Positions 17,858-27,619 of a DNA stretch of 64,000 bases are shown here, one piece after another; position 1 is the first letter of the stretch; each line of letters opens with the position of its first letter. The translations under genes and the position numbers were made by a program. Origin of the DNA: Klebsiella electrica (GTDB lineage: Bacteria > Pseudomonadota > Gammaproteobacteria > Enterobacterales > Enterobacteriaceae); assembly GCF_006711645.1 (NCBI RefSeq), contig NZ_CP041247.1:1736001-1800000 (forward strand), in the 5' to 3' direction. The notes beneath the pieces are model-generated. The model did not search any database. It worked only from the letters and a program-made list of their open reading frames with translations, and was not told the DNA's origin.

Positions 17858-19209
17858 AATTCACAGACCTGAACCTTCAAATAATGCGGCATAAGATTAA
17901 GTCTCCTTTCTTTATCAATAGTGCCTGGAATTTTCTTGGGATGCTGCTGCCAATGGTAGTGGCTTTTTTTATGATACCTATTGTGATTCATCATATCGGG
18001 CTGCCAAAATTTGGTGTCTTTAGCTTGGTGATCATGTTAATCGGTGCAATGACGCTATTTGACTTTGGTTTAACGCGTTCGATTACCCATTCGGCATCAA
18101 AGTACTACCATGAAAATAACCCCACCGATTTCTTATCGGCAATAAAATGTGGTTGGGGGATTTTGTCGTTCATCGTTGTATTATTGTCAGTGCTACTTTT
18201 TTTATTTTCAGGTTATGTTGCCGCTTTTATATTAAAGACAGACAATAGTCCTCTTTATTCCGAGGTGGTAAATTGCATTAAGATAACCGCTATTGCTTTG
18301 CCGTTCGTGATGTCCCAGGCAATCTGCTCCTCGGTAATGGAAGCATTATCTGCATTCAAAAAAATAAATCTTTTCAGAACCCCATTCTGGGTATTGATGT
18401 ATGCAATACCATTAATCTTTTCATTATTTACTAGCAACATTTTTTACCTTACTGTAAGTGTTTTTTCTTTACGAATACTGATGGCGATTGTGTTTTATTT
18501 TCTGATGACGGTAGAAATAAGAAAATTTACGAAACGTAAATTACTCATTGCCCCAGTGTCAAAAAAAATAGTTTTAGAAATTGTCACCTACGGTGGTTGG
18601 ATCTCATTAGGTAATGTCATTGTGCCCGTAATGTTGTATCTTGATCGCTTTATTGTCGCATCTGTTGTTGGACCTGACATTTTTCCATATTATGGTACAC
18701 CTTATGAAGTTATATCGAGAATAACTGTCATCACCGCTGCAGTGTGTGGTGTGTTGTTCCCGTTGTTAGCAGGGACAATGCGGAACAATATTATTGAGGC
18801 TGATTCCTACTTTAAGAAATCGATTTTCTTAATATTTGTAACAACATTTCCCTGTGCGGTTATTGGCATTGTATTCTCTAAGCTTTTTTTATCATTATGG
18901 ATTAACCCTGATTTTGCAAGTCAGGCATGGCCGGTTTTTTCATTATTGCTGCTAGGCTTTCTTATTTACGGATTATTTCAACCTGCATTTATCTGGATCA
19001 TGGCCTCGGGTAAACCCTGGATTGTGACGGTTGTTCAGGTATTTGACTTGTTGACGTATATAGTATATCTGCCTTGGCTGGCTAAACACTATGGGATCAT
19101 CGGTGCTGCTATTGGTTGGGATTTACGTATGGTATGTGGTTTTTTCCTCATTTTCTTTATTCGCTATCTTTTATATAGACGCCATCTTGCCAGCCACAGG
19201 GTCGTATAA
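17854..19209 (+). CDS. polysaccharide flippase (Wzx-like), second copy
   Basis: A 451-residue membrane protein with about twelve to fourteen hydrophobic segments and a MOP/Wzx N-terminus (SAWNFLGMLLPMVVAFFMIP, then IGLPKFGVFSL). ATG 17854 overlaps the aminotransferase stop; an ATG at 17884 is an alternative start. It differs clearly from the first flippase in length and sequence. In a standard locus one Wzx suffices, so this copy may belong to a second donor cluster, serve a side-branch or modification pathway, or be redundant. A truncated frame begins in its stop codon (TAATG). Confidence 0.88.
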   Translation: MKFTDLNLQIMRHKIKSPFFINSAWNFLGMLLPMVVAFFMIPIVIHHIGLPKFGVFSLVIMLIGAMTLFDFGLTRSITHSASKYYHENNPTDFLSAIKCGWGILSFIVVLLSVLLFLFSGYVAAFILKTDNSPLYSEVVNCIKITAIALPFVMSQAICSSVMEALSAFKKINLFRTPFWVLMYAIPLIFSLFTSNIFYLTVSVFSLRILMAIVFYFLMTVEIRKFTKRKLLIAPVSKKIVLEIVTYGGWISLGNVIVPVMLYLDRFIVASVVGPDIFPYYGTPYEVISRITVITAAVCGVLFPLLAGTMRNNIIEADSYFKKSIFLIFVTTFPCAVIGIVFSKLFLSLWINPDFASQAWPVFSLLLLGFLIYGLFQPAFIWIMASGKPWIVTVVQVFDLLTYIVYLPWLAKHYGIIGAAIGWDLRMVCGFFLIFFIRYLLYRRHLASHRVV

Positions 19210-19310
19210 TGAGAGTAAAACATGCTTCAATACTATCATATCCGGTCTTATTTTTGTGGTTAGTAGGGGAGGTCAGTACACTTTCATGTTGTGTTCGAGG
19301 AACGCGATAA
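19209..19310 (+). pseudogene. probable truncated start of a further operon gene (33 codons)
   Basis: An ATG at 19209 overlaps the flippase stop as TAATG, the coupling style used elsewhere in this operon. The frame encodes a short hydrophobic stretch (SYPVLFLWLVGEV) and then stops at 19308-19310. This looks like the N-terminus of a lost gene cut by rearrangement just before the inverted gnd, but too little remains to identify it, and chance is possible. Confidence 0.4.
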
Positions 19311-19646
19311 ATATGGCTGGATATGCGCATGAAACGTAGTCAGATCTCAGCGCATGCCAACCATGAGATACTGAATGTGCCGCGTCAAACTTTGTTCGGC
19401 TTGATATTACCTGGGGAATCCTGTCCGATCCGGAGCATCTGTGTTTAGTCCACCTGTAGGGCAGGCTTAGCTACATGCTAAATATGGTGAAATACAAGCG
19501 AGTCGCTTCATTGTTAAAAGTGGCGGAGAATGTATCGCTAAATTCTCCGCTCATATTGAAAACTTTGTCGCTGGACTCAAGGTTGAGGAAATTACGCCAA
19601 AGGTATACCGATATGGTATCGGTTTACTAAATTGTCTGGAGATCCC
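19311..19646. other. non-coding junction between cluster and inverted gnd, two perfect hairpins
   Basis: GCGGAGAAT (19523-19531) pairs with ATTCTCCGC (19542-19550), and ACCGATA (19607-19613) with TATCGGT (19617-19623). The second lies 24 bases after the gnd stop on the minus strand and may serve as its terminator, though neither stem is followed by a clear U-run. No intact gene is visible. Confidence 0.45.
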
Positions 19647-21062
19647 TCAGAGATTTTCCATCCACTCAGTATGGAATACACCTTCTTTATCGGTACGCTT
19701 ATAAGTATGGGCACCGAAATAGTCACGCTGAGCCTGGATCAGGTTGGCAGGCAGAACAGCCGAGCGGTAGCTATCATAGTACGCGATAGCTGCAGAGAAG
19801 GTTGGAACCGGGATACCATTTTGTACAGCATAAGCAACAACATCACGCAGCGCCTGCTGGTATTCATCAGCAATCTGCTTGAAGTATGGTGCGAGAAGCA
19901 GGTTGGCAATGTTTGCATTCTGCTTATAGGCATCGGTGATCTTCTGCAGGAACTGAGCACGAATGATGCAACCAGCACGGAAGATTTTGGCAATCTCACC
20001 GTAGTTCAGATCCCAGTTGTATTCATCTGATGCAGCACGCAGTTGAGAGAAACCTTGTGCATAAGAAACGATCTTGCCCAGATACAAAGCGCGACGAACT
20101 TTCTCTACAAACTCAGCCTTATCACCTGCCGGTTGTGCTTTTGGCCCCGTAAGGACTTTAGACGCTGCAACACGCTGATCTTTTAGAGAAGAGATATAAC
20201 GAGCGAACACGGACTCGGTAATCAGGGACAGCGGTTCACCCAGATCCAGTGAACTCTGGCTGGTCCATTTACCTGTACCTTTGTTGGCTGCTTCATCGAG
20301 AATCACATCAACAAGGTATTTCCCTTCTTTATCTTTTTTAGTAAAGATATCTTTGGTGATATCAATCAGGTAGCTGTTGAGCTCACCTACATTCCATTCG
20401 CTAAAGGTTGTTGCAAGTTCTTCATTAGAAAGAGCCAGACCCCCTTTCAGTAAAGAGTATGCTTCGGCGATAAGCTGCATGTCGCCATACTCAATACCGT
20501 TATGAACCATCTTGACATAGTGACCAGCACCATCAGCCCCAATATAGGCCACACAAGGTTCACCATCTTCATCGGCGCGTGCGGCGATCTGCTCAAGAAT
20601 TGGCGCGACCAATTCATAAGCTTCTTTCTGCCCACCAGGCATGATAGATGGGCCTTTCAGCGCCCCCTCTTCACCACCAGAAACACCGGTACCAATGAAG
20701 TTAAAGCCTTCAGCAGATAATTCACGGTTGCGACGAATGGTGTCCTGGAAGAAAGTGTTACCTCCATCAATGATGATGTCACCTTTGTCCAGATACGGCT
20801 TAAGAGAATCGATCGCGCTGTCGGTGCCTGCGCCAGCTTTGACCATTAACAGGATGCGGCGTGGAGTTTCGAGGGATTCAACAAACTCTTGCACGGTATA
20901 GTACGGGACAAGTTTCTTGCCTGGATTTTCGGCAATCACTTCTTCAGTTTTATCACGGGAGCGATTGAAAACAGAGACGGTATAACCACGGCTTTCGATG
21001 TTGAGCGCAAGGTTACGCCCCATAACTGCCATACCGACAACCCCAATCTGTTGCTTGGACAT
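19647..21062 (-). CDS. gnd: 6-phosphogluconate dehydrogenase (decarboxylating)
   Basis: Pentose-phosphate pathway enzyme converting 6-phosphogluconate to ribulose 5-phosphate with NADP. The 471-residue protein is full length, with the Rossmann loop [28 protein letters not shown], the substrate-binding [14 protein letters not shown] and catalytic-Lys segment [25 protein letters not shown] precedes the ATG. gnd is the usual right-hand marker of enterobacterial polysaccharide loci, but here it is on the minus strand, convergent with the cluster and divergent from ugd, which is not the arrangement I know from Klebsiella. Its reading frame and leader are intact, so activity is expected. Confidence 0.98.
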   Translation of the reverse strand: MSKQQIGVVGMAVMGRNLALNIESRGYTVSVFNRSRDKTEEVIAENPGKKLVPYYTVQEFVESLETPRRILLMVKAGAGTDSAIDSLKPYLDKGDIIIDGGNTFFQDTIRRNRELSAEGFNFIGTGVSGGEEGALKGPSIMPGGQKEAYELVAPILEQIAARADEDGEPCVAYIGADGAGHYVKMVHNGIEYGDMQLIAEAYSLLKGGLALSNEELATTFSEWNVGELNSYLIDITKDIFTKKDKEGKYLVDVILDEAANKGTGKWTSQSSLDLGEPLSLITESVFARYISSLKDQRVAASKVLTGPKAQPAGDKAEFVEKVRRALYLGKIVSYAQGFSQLRAASDEYNWDLNYGEIAKIFRAGCIIRAQFLQKITDAYKQNANIANLLLAPYFKQIADEYQQALRDVVAYAVQNGIPVPTFSAAIAYYDSYRSAVLPANLIQAQRDYFGAHTYKRTDKEGVFHTEWMENL

Positions 21063-21117
21063 TACATACTCCTGTCTGGTGTAATCACTGTGACAAATTC
21101 GCAGCTTAAATGTATCA

Positions 21118-21123
21118 ATTATA
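21118..21123 (-). promoter_or_regulatory. candidate -10 element of gnd
   Basis: TATAAT reads on the minus strand at 21123-21118, about 55 bases before the gnd ATG. No strong -35 was found at the right distance, as expected for a growth-rate-regulated promoter. Its presence shows gnd kept its own leader when it was turned around; the breakpoint lies between here and the IS at 21200. Confidence 0.4.
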
Positions 21124-21199
21124 TTAGCGCAAAGCGCATTAGTCGCATAGGGTAAAATCGGCCAGCGCCCTAAGTGCTCACGCGTGAATCACGTTGCTA

Positions 21200-22115
21200 G
21201 GCTGTGTCCTTTAATTGCATAATTTTTTGTAAAACAGTCTAATGCAACCCAGTTTCACCATCGCCAGATAATTCCTCGCCGTTTTGTCGTAACGCGTGGC
21301 AATGCGACGGTATTCTTTCAGACAGCCAAAACACCGCTCAACAACGTTGCGATTACGATAAGCATCACGATCAAGCTGTGAACGACCATCTGCTGCCATT
21401 TTTTCATTAGATTTCCGCGGGATAACCACTTTTATCCCTTTTCGTTTCAGCTCATTGCGAAGCGCATGTCCTGAGTAGGCTTTGTCAGCCAGCACCGCAT
21501 AACCACGACGTTTCATGCTGCCGTTCTGGCGCTGAACACCAATTCCGTCCAGAAGGCGTAATGCGAACTGGCTTTCGTGAGCCTGTCCGGGACTCAGCAC
21601 GATATTTAACGGGAGACCGCCTGCATCCGTCGCCATATGGATTTTGGTGCCAAAACCACCGCGAGAGCGACCCAGCCCATGATCTCCGGCGATATCGGGA
21701 TGTTTTTTTGCGCGCCGGCGGCGCACCTGAGTGCCCGGATATTGCTGCCATCCAGCGCAGTAGCTGACCAGTCAACGAGGCCGTGAGCATCAAGAGAAGA
21801 AAGCAACCTGTTGAAAATAATATTAATCACACCCGACTTAGACCACCGGTTAAAGCGGTTATATACGGTTTTCCATGGGCCGTATCGTTCAGGTAAATCA
21901 CGCCATGGGGCACCAGAGCACAACACCCAGAACATGCCATTGATGATCATACGATGCTCCGCCCATGGGCGTCCGGCCCGTGGTGTTGCAGGTTGAGCGG
22001 GCAGTAAAGGCTGGATGATATCCCATGCTTCATCGGGAAGGTCGTAGCGGGCCATAGTTCAATATGTTGTAGAAACAGATGGTTACTATAGCTCAGACGA
22101 TTAAGGGACACAGCC
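21200..22115 (-). mobile_element. IS5-family insertion sequence, copy 2 (916 bp), inverted relative to copy 1
   Basis: The same terminal repeats (GGCTGTGTCC at both ends) and length as copy 1, in opposite orientation, again with TA on each side. Both transposase frames translate identically to copy 1, so the two elements are near-identical and available for homologous recombination. It lies between gnd and a decayed IS66 fragment before ugd. With copy 1 it encloses a 20-kb segment from rfbA through gnd. Confidence 0.93.
21211..22055 (-). CDS. IS5-family transposase, two frames joined by a -1 frameshift (copy 2)
   Basis: Same as the copy at 675-1519: the first frame runs 22055 to 21606 and the second continues to 21211, with the slippery run of seven A (minus strand) at 21709-21703. 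The DDE residues are split across the two frames, so the active enzyme needs the frameshift. Confidence 0.88.
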
Positions 22116-22430
22116 TAATCCGCCGTCAGGGTAATGGAAGACGGACAGATACCACTAGGTTAGATGATGACTGCGGTCGATGCTACACACAACATTGTAG
22201 CAGCTATCGCCTGTCACTGGCTTCCTGTCTGTAAGGCTGGATTGACCGCTAAAAATACCCGGTCGATCGCTAACCATCAGCAGGCGCGTCGATCGGGGTA
22301 TAAGTGTTGGCGGACTTTATCGCCATTGCTATTGGTGAAGCGTTGCGTAATAAGGCCGTTGTCGGAACCTATCGGCAGAAAACGAAACTGTTGCTAATGG
22401 CGGAAAAAGATGAAACCTCTGTCATGATAC
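22116..22430. other. unassigned intergenic stretch between the IS and the IS66 remnant
   Basis: No frame here reads as a convincing protein on either strand. It may be further decayed transposon sequence continuous with the IS66 fragment that follows, but I could not match it to a specific part of that element. Confidence 0.4.
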
Positions 22431-22747
22431 TCAGAGCTGGCCGAGGCGTTTGCATATGCACCGAACGAGTGGCAGGCGCTGGAATGCCATGCCAACGACT
22501 GCAGAGCTGAAGCAGATAACCATATTGTTGAAAATACTCTGCCTGTACCGTCGAGGTCGTAAAAACTGGTTGTTGTTCGGCTCTGGCCACGGTGGGGGCG
22601 TTGCCGTACAGCAGGATCGATGCATGTCAACTGAAGGGCGTGGAATCAGATAGTTAGCTTCGTCATGTGCTTGATGCCTTAACCGACGGGCCAATCAATT
22701 GGGTCAGCGAGCAGCTTGCCTGGCGCGTAGCATCGCCAACTGGATAA
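22431..22747 (+). pseudogene. decayed IS66-family transposase (TnpC) C-terminal fragment
   Basis: Reading across frames gives the conserved order of an IS66 TnpC C-terminus: SELAEAFAYAPNEWQALE, then AEADNHIVENTL (family: EIDNNxAERAL), then GRKNWLLFGSGHGG (family: GRKNWLFAGSDxGG), then QLKGVES and LRHVLDALTDGPINWVSE. The frame shifts near 22555 and again near 22610, with stops at 22560 and about 22658, so it is dead. It marks older mobile-element activity at this end of the polysaccharide locus, before or alongside insertion of the IS5-type copy. Confidence 0.8.
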
Positions 22748-22835
22748 CGCATCTCTATCAGTCAGTACGGTTCTCGCTGTTAGCTTACTACTTTGGCGAC
22801 CGCTTAAGCGTATCACTATGCCGGTGACTTCCTGG

Positions 22836-22855
22836 AAGGCCCAATCAGGGGCCTT
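22836..22855 (+). terminator. possible hairpin terminator upstream of ugd
   Basis: AAGGCCC (22836-22842) pairs with GGGCCTT (22849-22855) around a 6-base loop and is followed by TCTG, with no real U-tract. It may be left over from the gene order that preceded the rearrangements. Confidence 0.3.
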
Positions 22856-22978
22856 TCTGAGAGCACTATTTTGTGCCTTTCTTGACACTTATCTTCTCAA
22901 AGAGTACAACCGCCAGAAGTGTAGATTACAGGGTGGCTACTATGCCACCGCCCAGTTAACTTATTGAAGTGTGAGCGA

Positions 22979-24145
22979 ATGAAAATTACTATTTCTGGTA
23001 CCGGTTATGTTGGTTTATCGAACGGCGTCCTGATTGCGCAAAACCACGAAGTGGTCGCGCTGGATATCGTACAATCTAAAGTTGATATGCTGAACCAGAA
23101 GATATCGCCGATTGTCGATAAAGAGATTCAGGAATATCTGGCTGAAAAACCGCTGAATTTTCGTGCGACAACAGACAAACAAGATGCATATCGCAATGCT
23201 GACTATGTCATTATCTGCACACCGACTGACTACGACCCGAAAACCAACTACTTCAATACCTCAACAGTTGAAGCCGTTATTCGAGATATCACTGAGATTA
23301 ACCCTGGCGCCGTCATGATCATCAAATCGACCATTCCGGTCGGTTTCACCCGTGATGTCAAAGAGCGTCTGGGGATCGACAATGTCATCTTCTCTCCGGA
23401 GTTTCTGCGCGAAGGCCATGCGCTGTATGACAACCTTTATCCTTCGCGAATTGTCATCGGTGAACGTTCGGAACGCGCAGAGCGTTTTGCCAACCTGCTC
23501 AAGGAAGGTGCAATTAAGCAGGATATCCCGACGCTGTTTACCGATTCAACCGAAGCGGAGGCGATCAAACTGTTTGCTAATACCTATCTTGCTCTGCGTG
23601 TAGCTTATTTTAATGAGCTGGATAGCTATGCGGAAAGCCAGGGCCTCAACAGCAAGCAGATTATCGAAGGTGTTTGCCTGGACCCGCGGATCGGCAATCA
23701 CTATAACAACCCGTCATTCGGCTACGGTGGATACTGCCTGCCGAAAGATACTAAACAACTGCTGGCAAACTACGAATCGGTGCCAAACAATATTATCGGG
23801 GCTATTGTCGATGCTAATCGTACCCGTAAAGACTTTATTGCTGACTCTATCCTTGCGCGTAAACCGAAAGTGGTTGGGGTTTATCGCCTGATCATGAAGA
23901 GCGGCTCAGATAACTTCCGCGCGTCTTCGATTCAAGGGATTATGAAGCGCGTTAAAGCCAAAGGTATTCCGGTTATTATTTACGAACCGGTGATGCAAGA
24001 GGATGAGTTCTTTAATTCCCGCGTGGTTCGCGATCTGGATGTCTTTAAACGCGAAGCTGATGTCATCATTTCTAACCGTATGGCGGAAGAGTTGGCTGAT
24101 GTTGCAGATAAAGTATACACCCGCGATCTGTTTGGTAACGATTAG
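22979..24145 (+). CDS. ugd: UDP-glucose 6-dehydrogenase
   Basis: Oxidises UDP-glucose to UDP-glucuronate with NAD; the product feeds capsule sugars, uge and 4-amino-arabinose modification of lipid A. 388 residues from ATG 22979, which follows GAGCGA and starts with the Rossmann motif [23 protein letters not shown] ([14 protein letters not shown]), [14 protein letters not shown] and the catalytic-Cys loop [14 protein letters not shown] are all present. Transcribed away from gnd. The short-form enterobacterial family fits the length. Confidence 0.98.
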   Translation: MKITISGTGYVGLSNGVLIAQNHEVVALDIVQSKVDMLNQKISPIVDKEIQEYLAEKPLNFRATTDKQDAYRNADYVIICTPTDYDPKTNYFNTSTVEAVIRDITEINPGAVMIIKSTIPVGFTRDVKERLGIDNVIFSPEFLREGHALYDNLYPSRIVIGERSERAERFANLLKEGAIKQDIPTLFTDSTEAEAIKLFANTYLALRVAYFNELDSYAESQGLNSKQIIEGVCLDPRIGNHYNNPSFGYGGYCLPKDTKQLLANYESVPNNIIGAIVDANRTRKDFIADSILARKPKVVGVYRLIMKSGSDNFRASSIQGIMKRVKAKGIPVIIYEPVMQEDEFFNSRVVRDLDVFKREADVIISNRMAEELADVADKVYTRDLFGND

Positions 24146-24437
24146 TCTTTTCTGATAACGAGTGCCAGCGGTGCTGCTGGCCTCACTCCGTCCCTGTCTC
24201 CACTTTCACCAATCCTCCACTTTCCTTAATAACGATCTCAGTAGTGTGATGCAGACTGTAATTTTTCGCTAAACTCATTGTCCGGCATGTGGGGGGCAGG
24301 TCAGTTCAGGCAGGCACTGAGGGAGAGCAGAACGACAGATCCCCTGGGACATCACTCTGACAGAGGACTGCAGTACCAGGCAGGTGTTGCGACCAAAGCG
24401 GATGCTCCATCAGCAATTTGGTAAAGCGTAGGAATGA
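24146..24437. other. intergenic region after ugd
   Basis: GCCAGC and GCTGGC at about 24164-24181 form a small hairpin 18 bases after the ugd stop, possibly its terminator although the following bases are not U-rich. No coding sequence is supported in the remainder. Confidence 0.4.
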
Positions 24438-24466
24438 TAAAACCGCAACCCTCGGGGTATTGCGGT
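24438..24466 (-). terminator. rho-independent terminator of uge
   Basis: On the minus strand ACCGCAA and TTGCGGT (24466-24442) pair around an 11-base loop and run into TTTTAT. It lies about 25 bases after the uge stop. Confidence 0.75.
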
Positions 24467-24488
24467 TCAGAACGAATCAGGTCACCAC

Positions 24489-25493
24489 TCAGGCGCTGTA
24501 ATACGCCTTATACCAGTCCACAAAGTTCTTCACGCCATCCTTGACCGACGTCTGCGGTTTAAAGCCAACCAGATCATACAGTGGCTTCGTATCCGCACTG
24601 GTTTCCAGAACATCGCCTGGCTGGATAGGCATCATATTTTTTTTTGCTTCCATCCCCATCGCTTCTTCCAGAGCGGTGATGTAGTCCATCAACTCCACCG
24701 GCGAACTGTTGCCGATATTGTAGATCCGGTAAGGGGCTGAACTATTGGCCGGCGAGCCATGTTCTACGGTCCATTCAGGGTCTGGCTGCGGAATGACATC
24801 CTGTACGCGGACAATCGCTTCCACGATGTCATCAATATAGGTGAAATCACGCTTCATTTTCCCGTAGTTATAGACGTCGATGCTCTTACCTTCCAGCATC
24901 GCTTTGGTGAACCTGAACAGCGCCATATCCGGGCGTCCCCACGGGCCATAAACGGTGAAGAAACGTAAGCCGGTGGTGGGAATTCCATAGAGATGTGAGT
25001 AGGTATGCGCCATGAGCTCATTGGCTTTTTTGGTAGCCGCATACAAGGAAACCGGGTGATCGACCGAATCATCCGTGGAGAATGGCATCTTGCGGTTCAG
25101 CCCATACACTGAGCTGGAGGAGGCATACAGCAGATGTTGTACTTTATTATGTCGACAGCCTTCCAGAATGTTCAGATAACCAACCAGATTCGCGTCAGCA
25201 TAAGCGTGAGGATTTTCCAGCGAATAACGCACGCCGGCCTGCGCTGCCAGATGGATCACGCGATCAAACTTCTCAGTAGCAAAAATTTGCGTAATGCCTT
25301 CGCGATCGGCGAGATCGGTTTTGTAAAAGCTGAACAGGGGGGATTGCAGGAGATCCAGGCGAGACTGCTTGAGATTAACATCGTAGTAATCGTTCATGTT
25401 GTCGATGCCCACAACCTCGTGACCCGCCTCCAGAAGGCGCTGGCTTGCATGAAAGCCGATAAATCCTGCGGCTCCAGTGACTAAAAACTTCAT
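24489..25493 (-). CDS. uge: UDP-glucuronate 4-epimerase
   Basis: An extended SDR epimerase that makes UDP-galacturonate, which Klebsiella uses in its lipopolysaccharide core and in some capsules. 334 residues from ATG 25493, chosen over a second ATG six bases upstream because GGAGG then sits seven bases away. [19 protein letters not shown] is the NAD loop; SSSSVYG and [10 protein letters not shown] supply the catalytic Ser/Tyr/Lys; [15 protein letters not shown] is typical of glucuronate epimerases. It is transcribed toward ugd, which supplies its substrate. The assignment matches the uge locus known beside the O-antigen genes in Klebsiella. Confidence 0.93.
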   Translation of the reverse strand: MKFLVTGAAGFIGFHASQRLLEAGHEVVGIDNMNDYYDVNLKQSRLDLLQSPLFSFYKTDLADREGITQIFATEKFDRVIHLAAQAGVRYSLENPHAYADANLVGYLNILEGCRHNKVQHLLYASSSSVYGLNRKMPFSTDDSVDHPVSLYAATKKANELMAHTYSHLYGIPTTGLRFFTVYGPWGRPDMALFRFTKAMLEGKSIDVYNYGKMKRDFTYIDDIVEAIVRVQDVIPQPDPEWTVEHGSPANSSAPYRIYNIGNSSPVELMDYITALEEAMGMEAKKNMMPIQPGDVLETSADTKPLYDLVGFKPQTSVKDGVKNFVDWYKAYYSA

Positions 25494-26520
25494 ATTCATC
25501 CTCCGGGATCGGTGTTCCCCGCTATATATATTTGCTGATTTTACACTGGCTTGCCTTAGGGATCATCTGCTTTACCGTTGCAGGATATAAGTGGGTACCG
25601 TAGAACGAGCAGGGGGCATGCGCACCGGGGCGTTGTGAGCGCAGAGGATTTAAGATGAAATTGCAAATGATAATCATTATTGAATTGGTGCGCCTGCATA
25701 ATAATCGTTCCTGCTGGCGATAGTTTTTCGGGTGTGGATGCAAGCCCAGCGGGGGAAGACAGAGTCTGTTCAATATTGTTTCTTTTTATATATTTTCCGA
25801 ACAATTCCTGAATAATCATTCAGCATTACTATCGTAAAGATAACAGTGAAAACTATTTTTTCTTTTACTATCATGTGGTTATGTTGTTTTAGTTCGGTGT
25901 TCGAATAATGTGCAACGGATGTTTATTTTTGGGCTGAATGGATTGGCTATGCTTTTTCATTTTTATTCTCCCAGACCAGAGCTATAATGCGCGCGGAATT
26001 CACAACGTACGGATGCATTATTGATAATGCTCTACAACGTATCCTGCGAAGCTACGGGCGAAACCACCGTGGAAGAAAAGTCAAACCCGCTTTTATGTCA
26101 AAGAGGGGGAGAAAGAGTGTTACCTGGTGGTGCTACCGATATCTGCCCGCGAACTTGATACTCTGCGTGACTCACGTCGCGATGCGTAATCCAGCCGTAT
26201 GGCTATCGCAGCCATACTGTTGAGAGTGACGTATTTTTTGGGTTTCAAGGGTGAAATGAGAAAGTCCCGATAGATAGGATGCCATAAACTGGGGAGAGTA
26301 GTGGTGCATTTGTTGCCGTGTGGCGATGGATGCGAGTCCGGAGAGCTGAGATGAATACAGCTGTCCGTGTGTTTTAGCTTTTTAGCTGAACGCTGACGAG
26401 TCTGTTGATGGCTTCATGAACTCTGCGCCAGCAACGATTATTGAGCTAACGATGAGTGTATCCTCTTCGTTACGGTAAGACCGGGTAGACAGGCACTTTT
26501 GAGAGGGGAGTCCGCGTTTT
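25494..26520. other. 1-kb gene-poor spacer between uge and the O-antigen leader
   Basis: Between the divergent uge and wzm genes there is no intact gene that I can support. A decayed small reading frame at 26027-26189 is listed separately. The stretch probably holds the uge promoter and the distal promoter of the O-antigen operon, whose ops element lies at 26539. Confidence 0.5.
26027..26189 (+). pseudogene. possible small gene with a one-base frameshift
   Basis: From ATG 26027 one frame reads MLYNVSCEATGETTVEEKSN; from about 26091 the adjacent frame continues as FYVKEGEKECYLVVLPIS and ends with ELDTLRDSRRDA at a TAA at 26187. Joined by removing one base they make a 53-residue, charged, protein-like sequence. 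I do not recognise it, and no Shine-Dalgarno is obvious. It may be a dead small gene or chance. Confidence 0.3.
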
Positions 26521-26550
26521 GGTTGCGATAGCCAATGGCGGTAGCGTGTC
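26521..26550 (+). promoter_or_regulatory. JUMPstart / ops element (RfaH recruitment)
   Basis: GGCGGTAGCGTG at 26539-26550 is a perfect ops core, preceded by AGCCAAT as in the longer JUMPstart consensus. In enterobacteria RfaH binds the paused polymerase at ops and enables transcription of long surface-polysaccharide operons. It sits 289 bases before wzm, so the O-antigen mRNA has a long leader. No equivalent was found before the left-hand cluster inside this window. Confidence 0.9.
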
Positions 26551-26839
26551 TGAATTTCAGAATAAACCCGCGGTTGCGATTTAACATTTTGTTTACAAAA
26601 CGAAGGGATGTTTTATGTGTTTCCACCAGAACCACATTTTCATTCAGCTTTTACTGAGGTCAGGGCTTATATCCGGTTTTGCAGTGTTGACCTGTGCGGA
26701 AGCCATCGTTCGCAGATTGCTTTCGCAAAATAATGTTACACCAGTTATGGGAATAGCTGTTCGCCTCTTGAACGCAGCAGATGTTATCGATAATTCTGTT
26801 TGATACATATTACGTACGGAATTTTTTGTAGAATAATTT

Positions 26840-27619
26840 ATGAGTATAAAAATGAAGTATAATATAGGGTATTTATTTGATCTTCTTGTTGTCATAACAA
26901 ACAAAGATTTAAAGGTGCGTTATAAAAGCAGCGTATTTGGTTACCTGTGGTCAATTGCAAACCCGCTGCTATTTGCAATGATATATTATTTCATTTTTAA
27001 GCTCGTTATGCGAGTGCAGATTCCGAATTATACTCTTTTCTTGATTACCGGATTATTTCCATGGCAATGGTTTGCCAGCTCGGCAACCAACTCCCTGTTC
27101 TCTTTTATAGCCAATGCGCAAATAATCAAAAAGACGGTGTTTCCGCGTTCAGTCATACCGTTGAGTAATGTCATGATGGAAGGGCTACATTTCTTGTGTA
27201 CGATTCCGGTGATTATTGCATTCCTGTTCGTCTATGGTATGCGTCCGTCGCTATCATGGATCTGGGGCGTACCCATCATTGCACTGGGTCAGGTGATTTT
27301 TACCTTTGGTATCTCAATCATATTCTCTACGCTAAACCTGTTCTTCAGGGACTTAGAGCGATTTGTCAGCCTTGGCATCATGCTCATGTTTTATTGCACA
27401 CCGATATTATATGCGTCAGATATGATTCCGGAAAAATTTAGCTGGATTATTACCTATAATCCTCTGGCAAGCATGATCCTCAGCTGGCGGCAGCTGTTCA
27501 TGGATGGCGTCTTAAATTATGAATATATTTCAATCCTTTATATTACGGGTTTAGTCCTGACAATTGTGGGCCTGAGTATTTTTAATAAATTAAAATATCG
27601 ATTTGCAGAGATTTTGTAA
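26840..27619 (+). CDS. wzm: O-antigen ABC transporter, membrane subunit
   Basis: Wzm pairs with Wzt to export finished undecaprenyl-linked D-galactan across the inner membrane. The 259-residue protein has six predicted membrane helices and typical ABC-2 segments (DLKVRYKSSVFGYLWSIANP; FFRDLERFVSLGIMLMFY; YNPLASMILSWRQLFMDG). The start is ATG 26840; an in-frame ATG four codons later is possible. Its stop overlaps the wzt start by one base. The protein closely matches my recollection of Klebsiella D-galactan Wzm. Confidence 0.95.
   Translation: MSIKMKYNIGYLFDLLVVITNKDLKVRYKSSVFGYLWSIANPLLFAMIYYFIFKLVMRVQIPNYTLFLITGLFPWQWFASSATNSLFSFIANAQIIKKTVFPRSVIPLSNVMMEGLHFLCTIPVIIAFLFVYGMRPSLSWIWGVPIIALGQVIFTFGISIIFSTLNLFFRDLERFVSLGIMLMFYCTPILYASDMIPEKFSWIITYNPLASMILSWRQLFMDGVLNYEYISILYITGLVLTIVGLSIFNKLKYRFAEIL

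Noticed and set aside
615..22115. Reading the IS pair as a composite transposon that brought in the whole cluster
   Set aside because: Copy 1 has a clean TA duplication and sits between two genes of one pathway, so it looks like an independent insertion after the cluster was in place.
22164..22430. Short open frames just upstream of the IS66 fossil
   Set aside because: Could be decayed transposon sequence, but no segment aligned with a known protein by eye.
25522..25819. Overlapping short frames in the uge-wzm spacer
   Set aside because: No Shine-Dalgarno, no protein-like composition, and several frames overlap one another.
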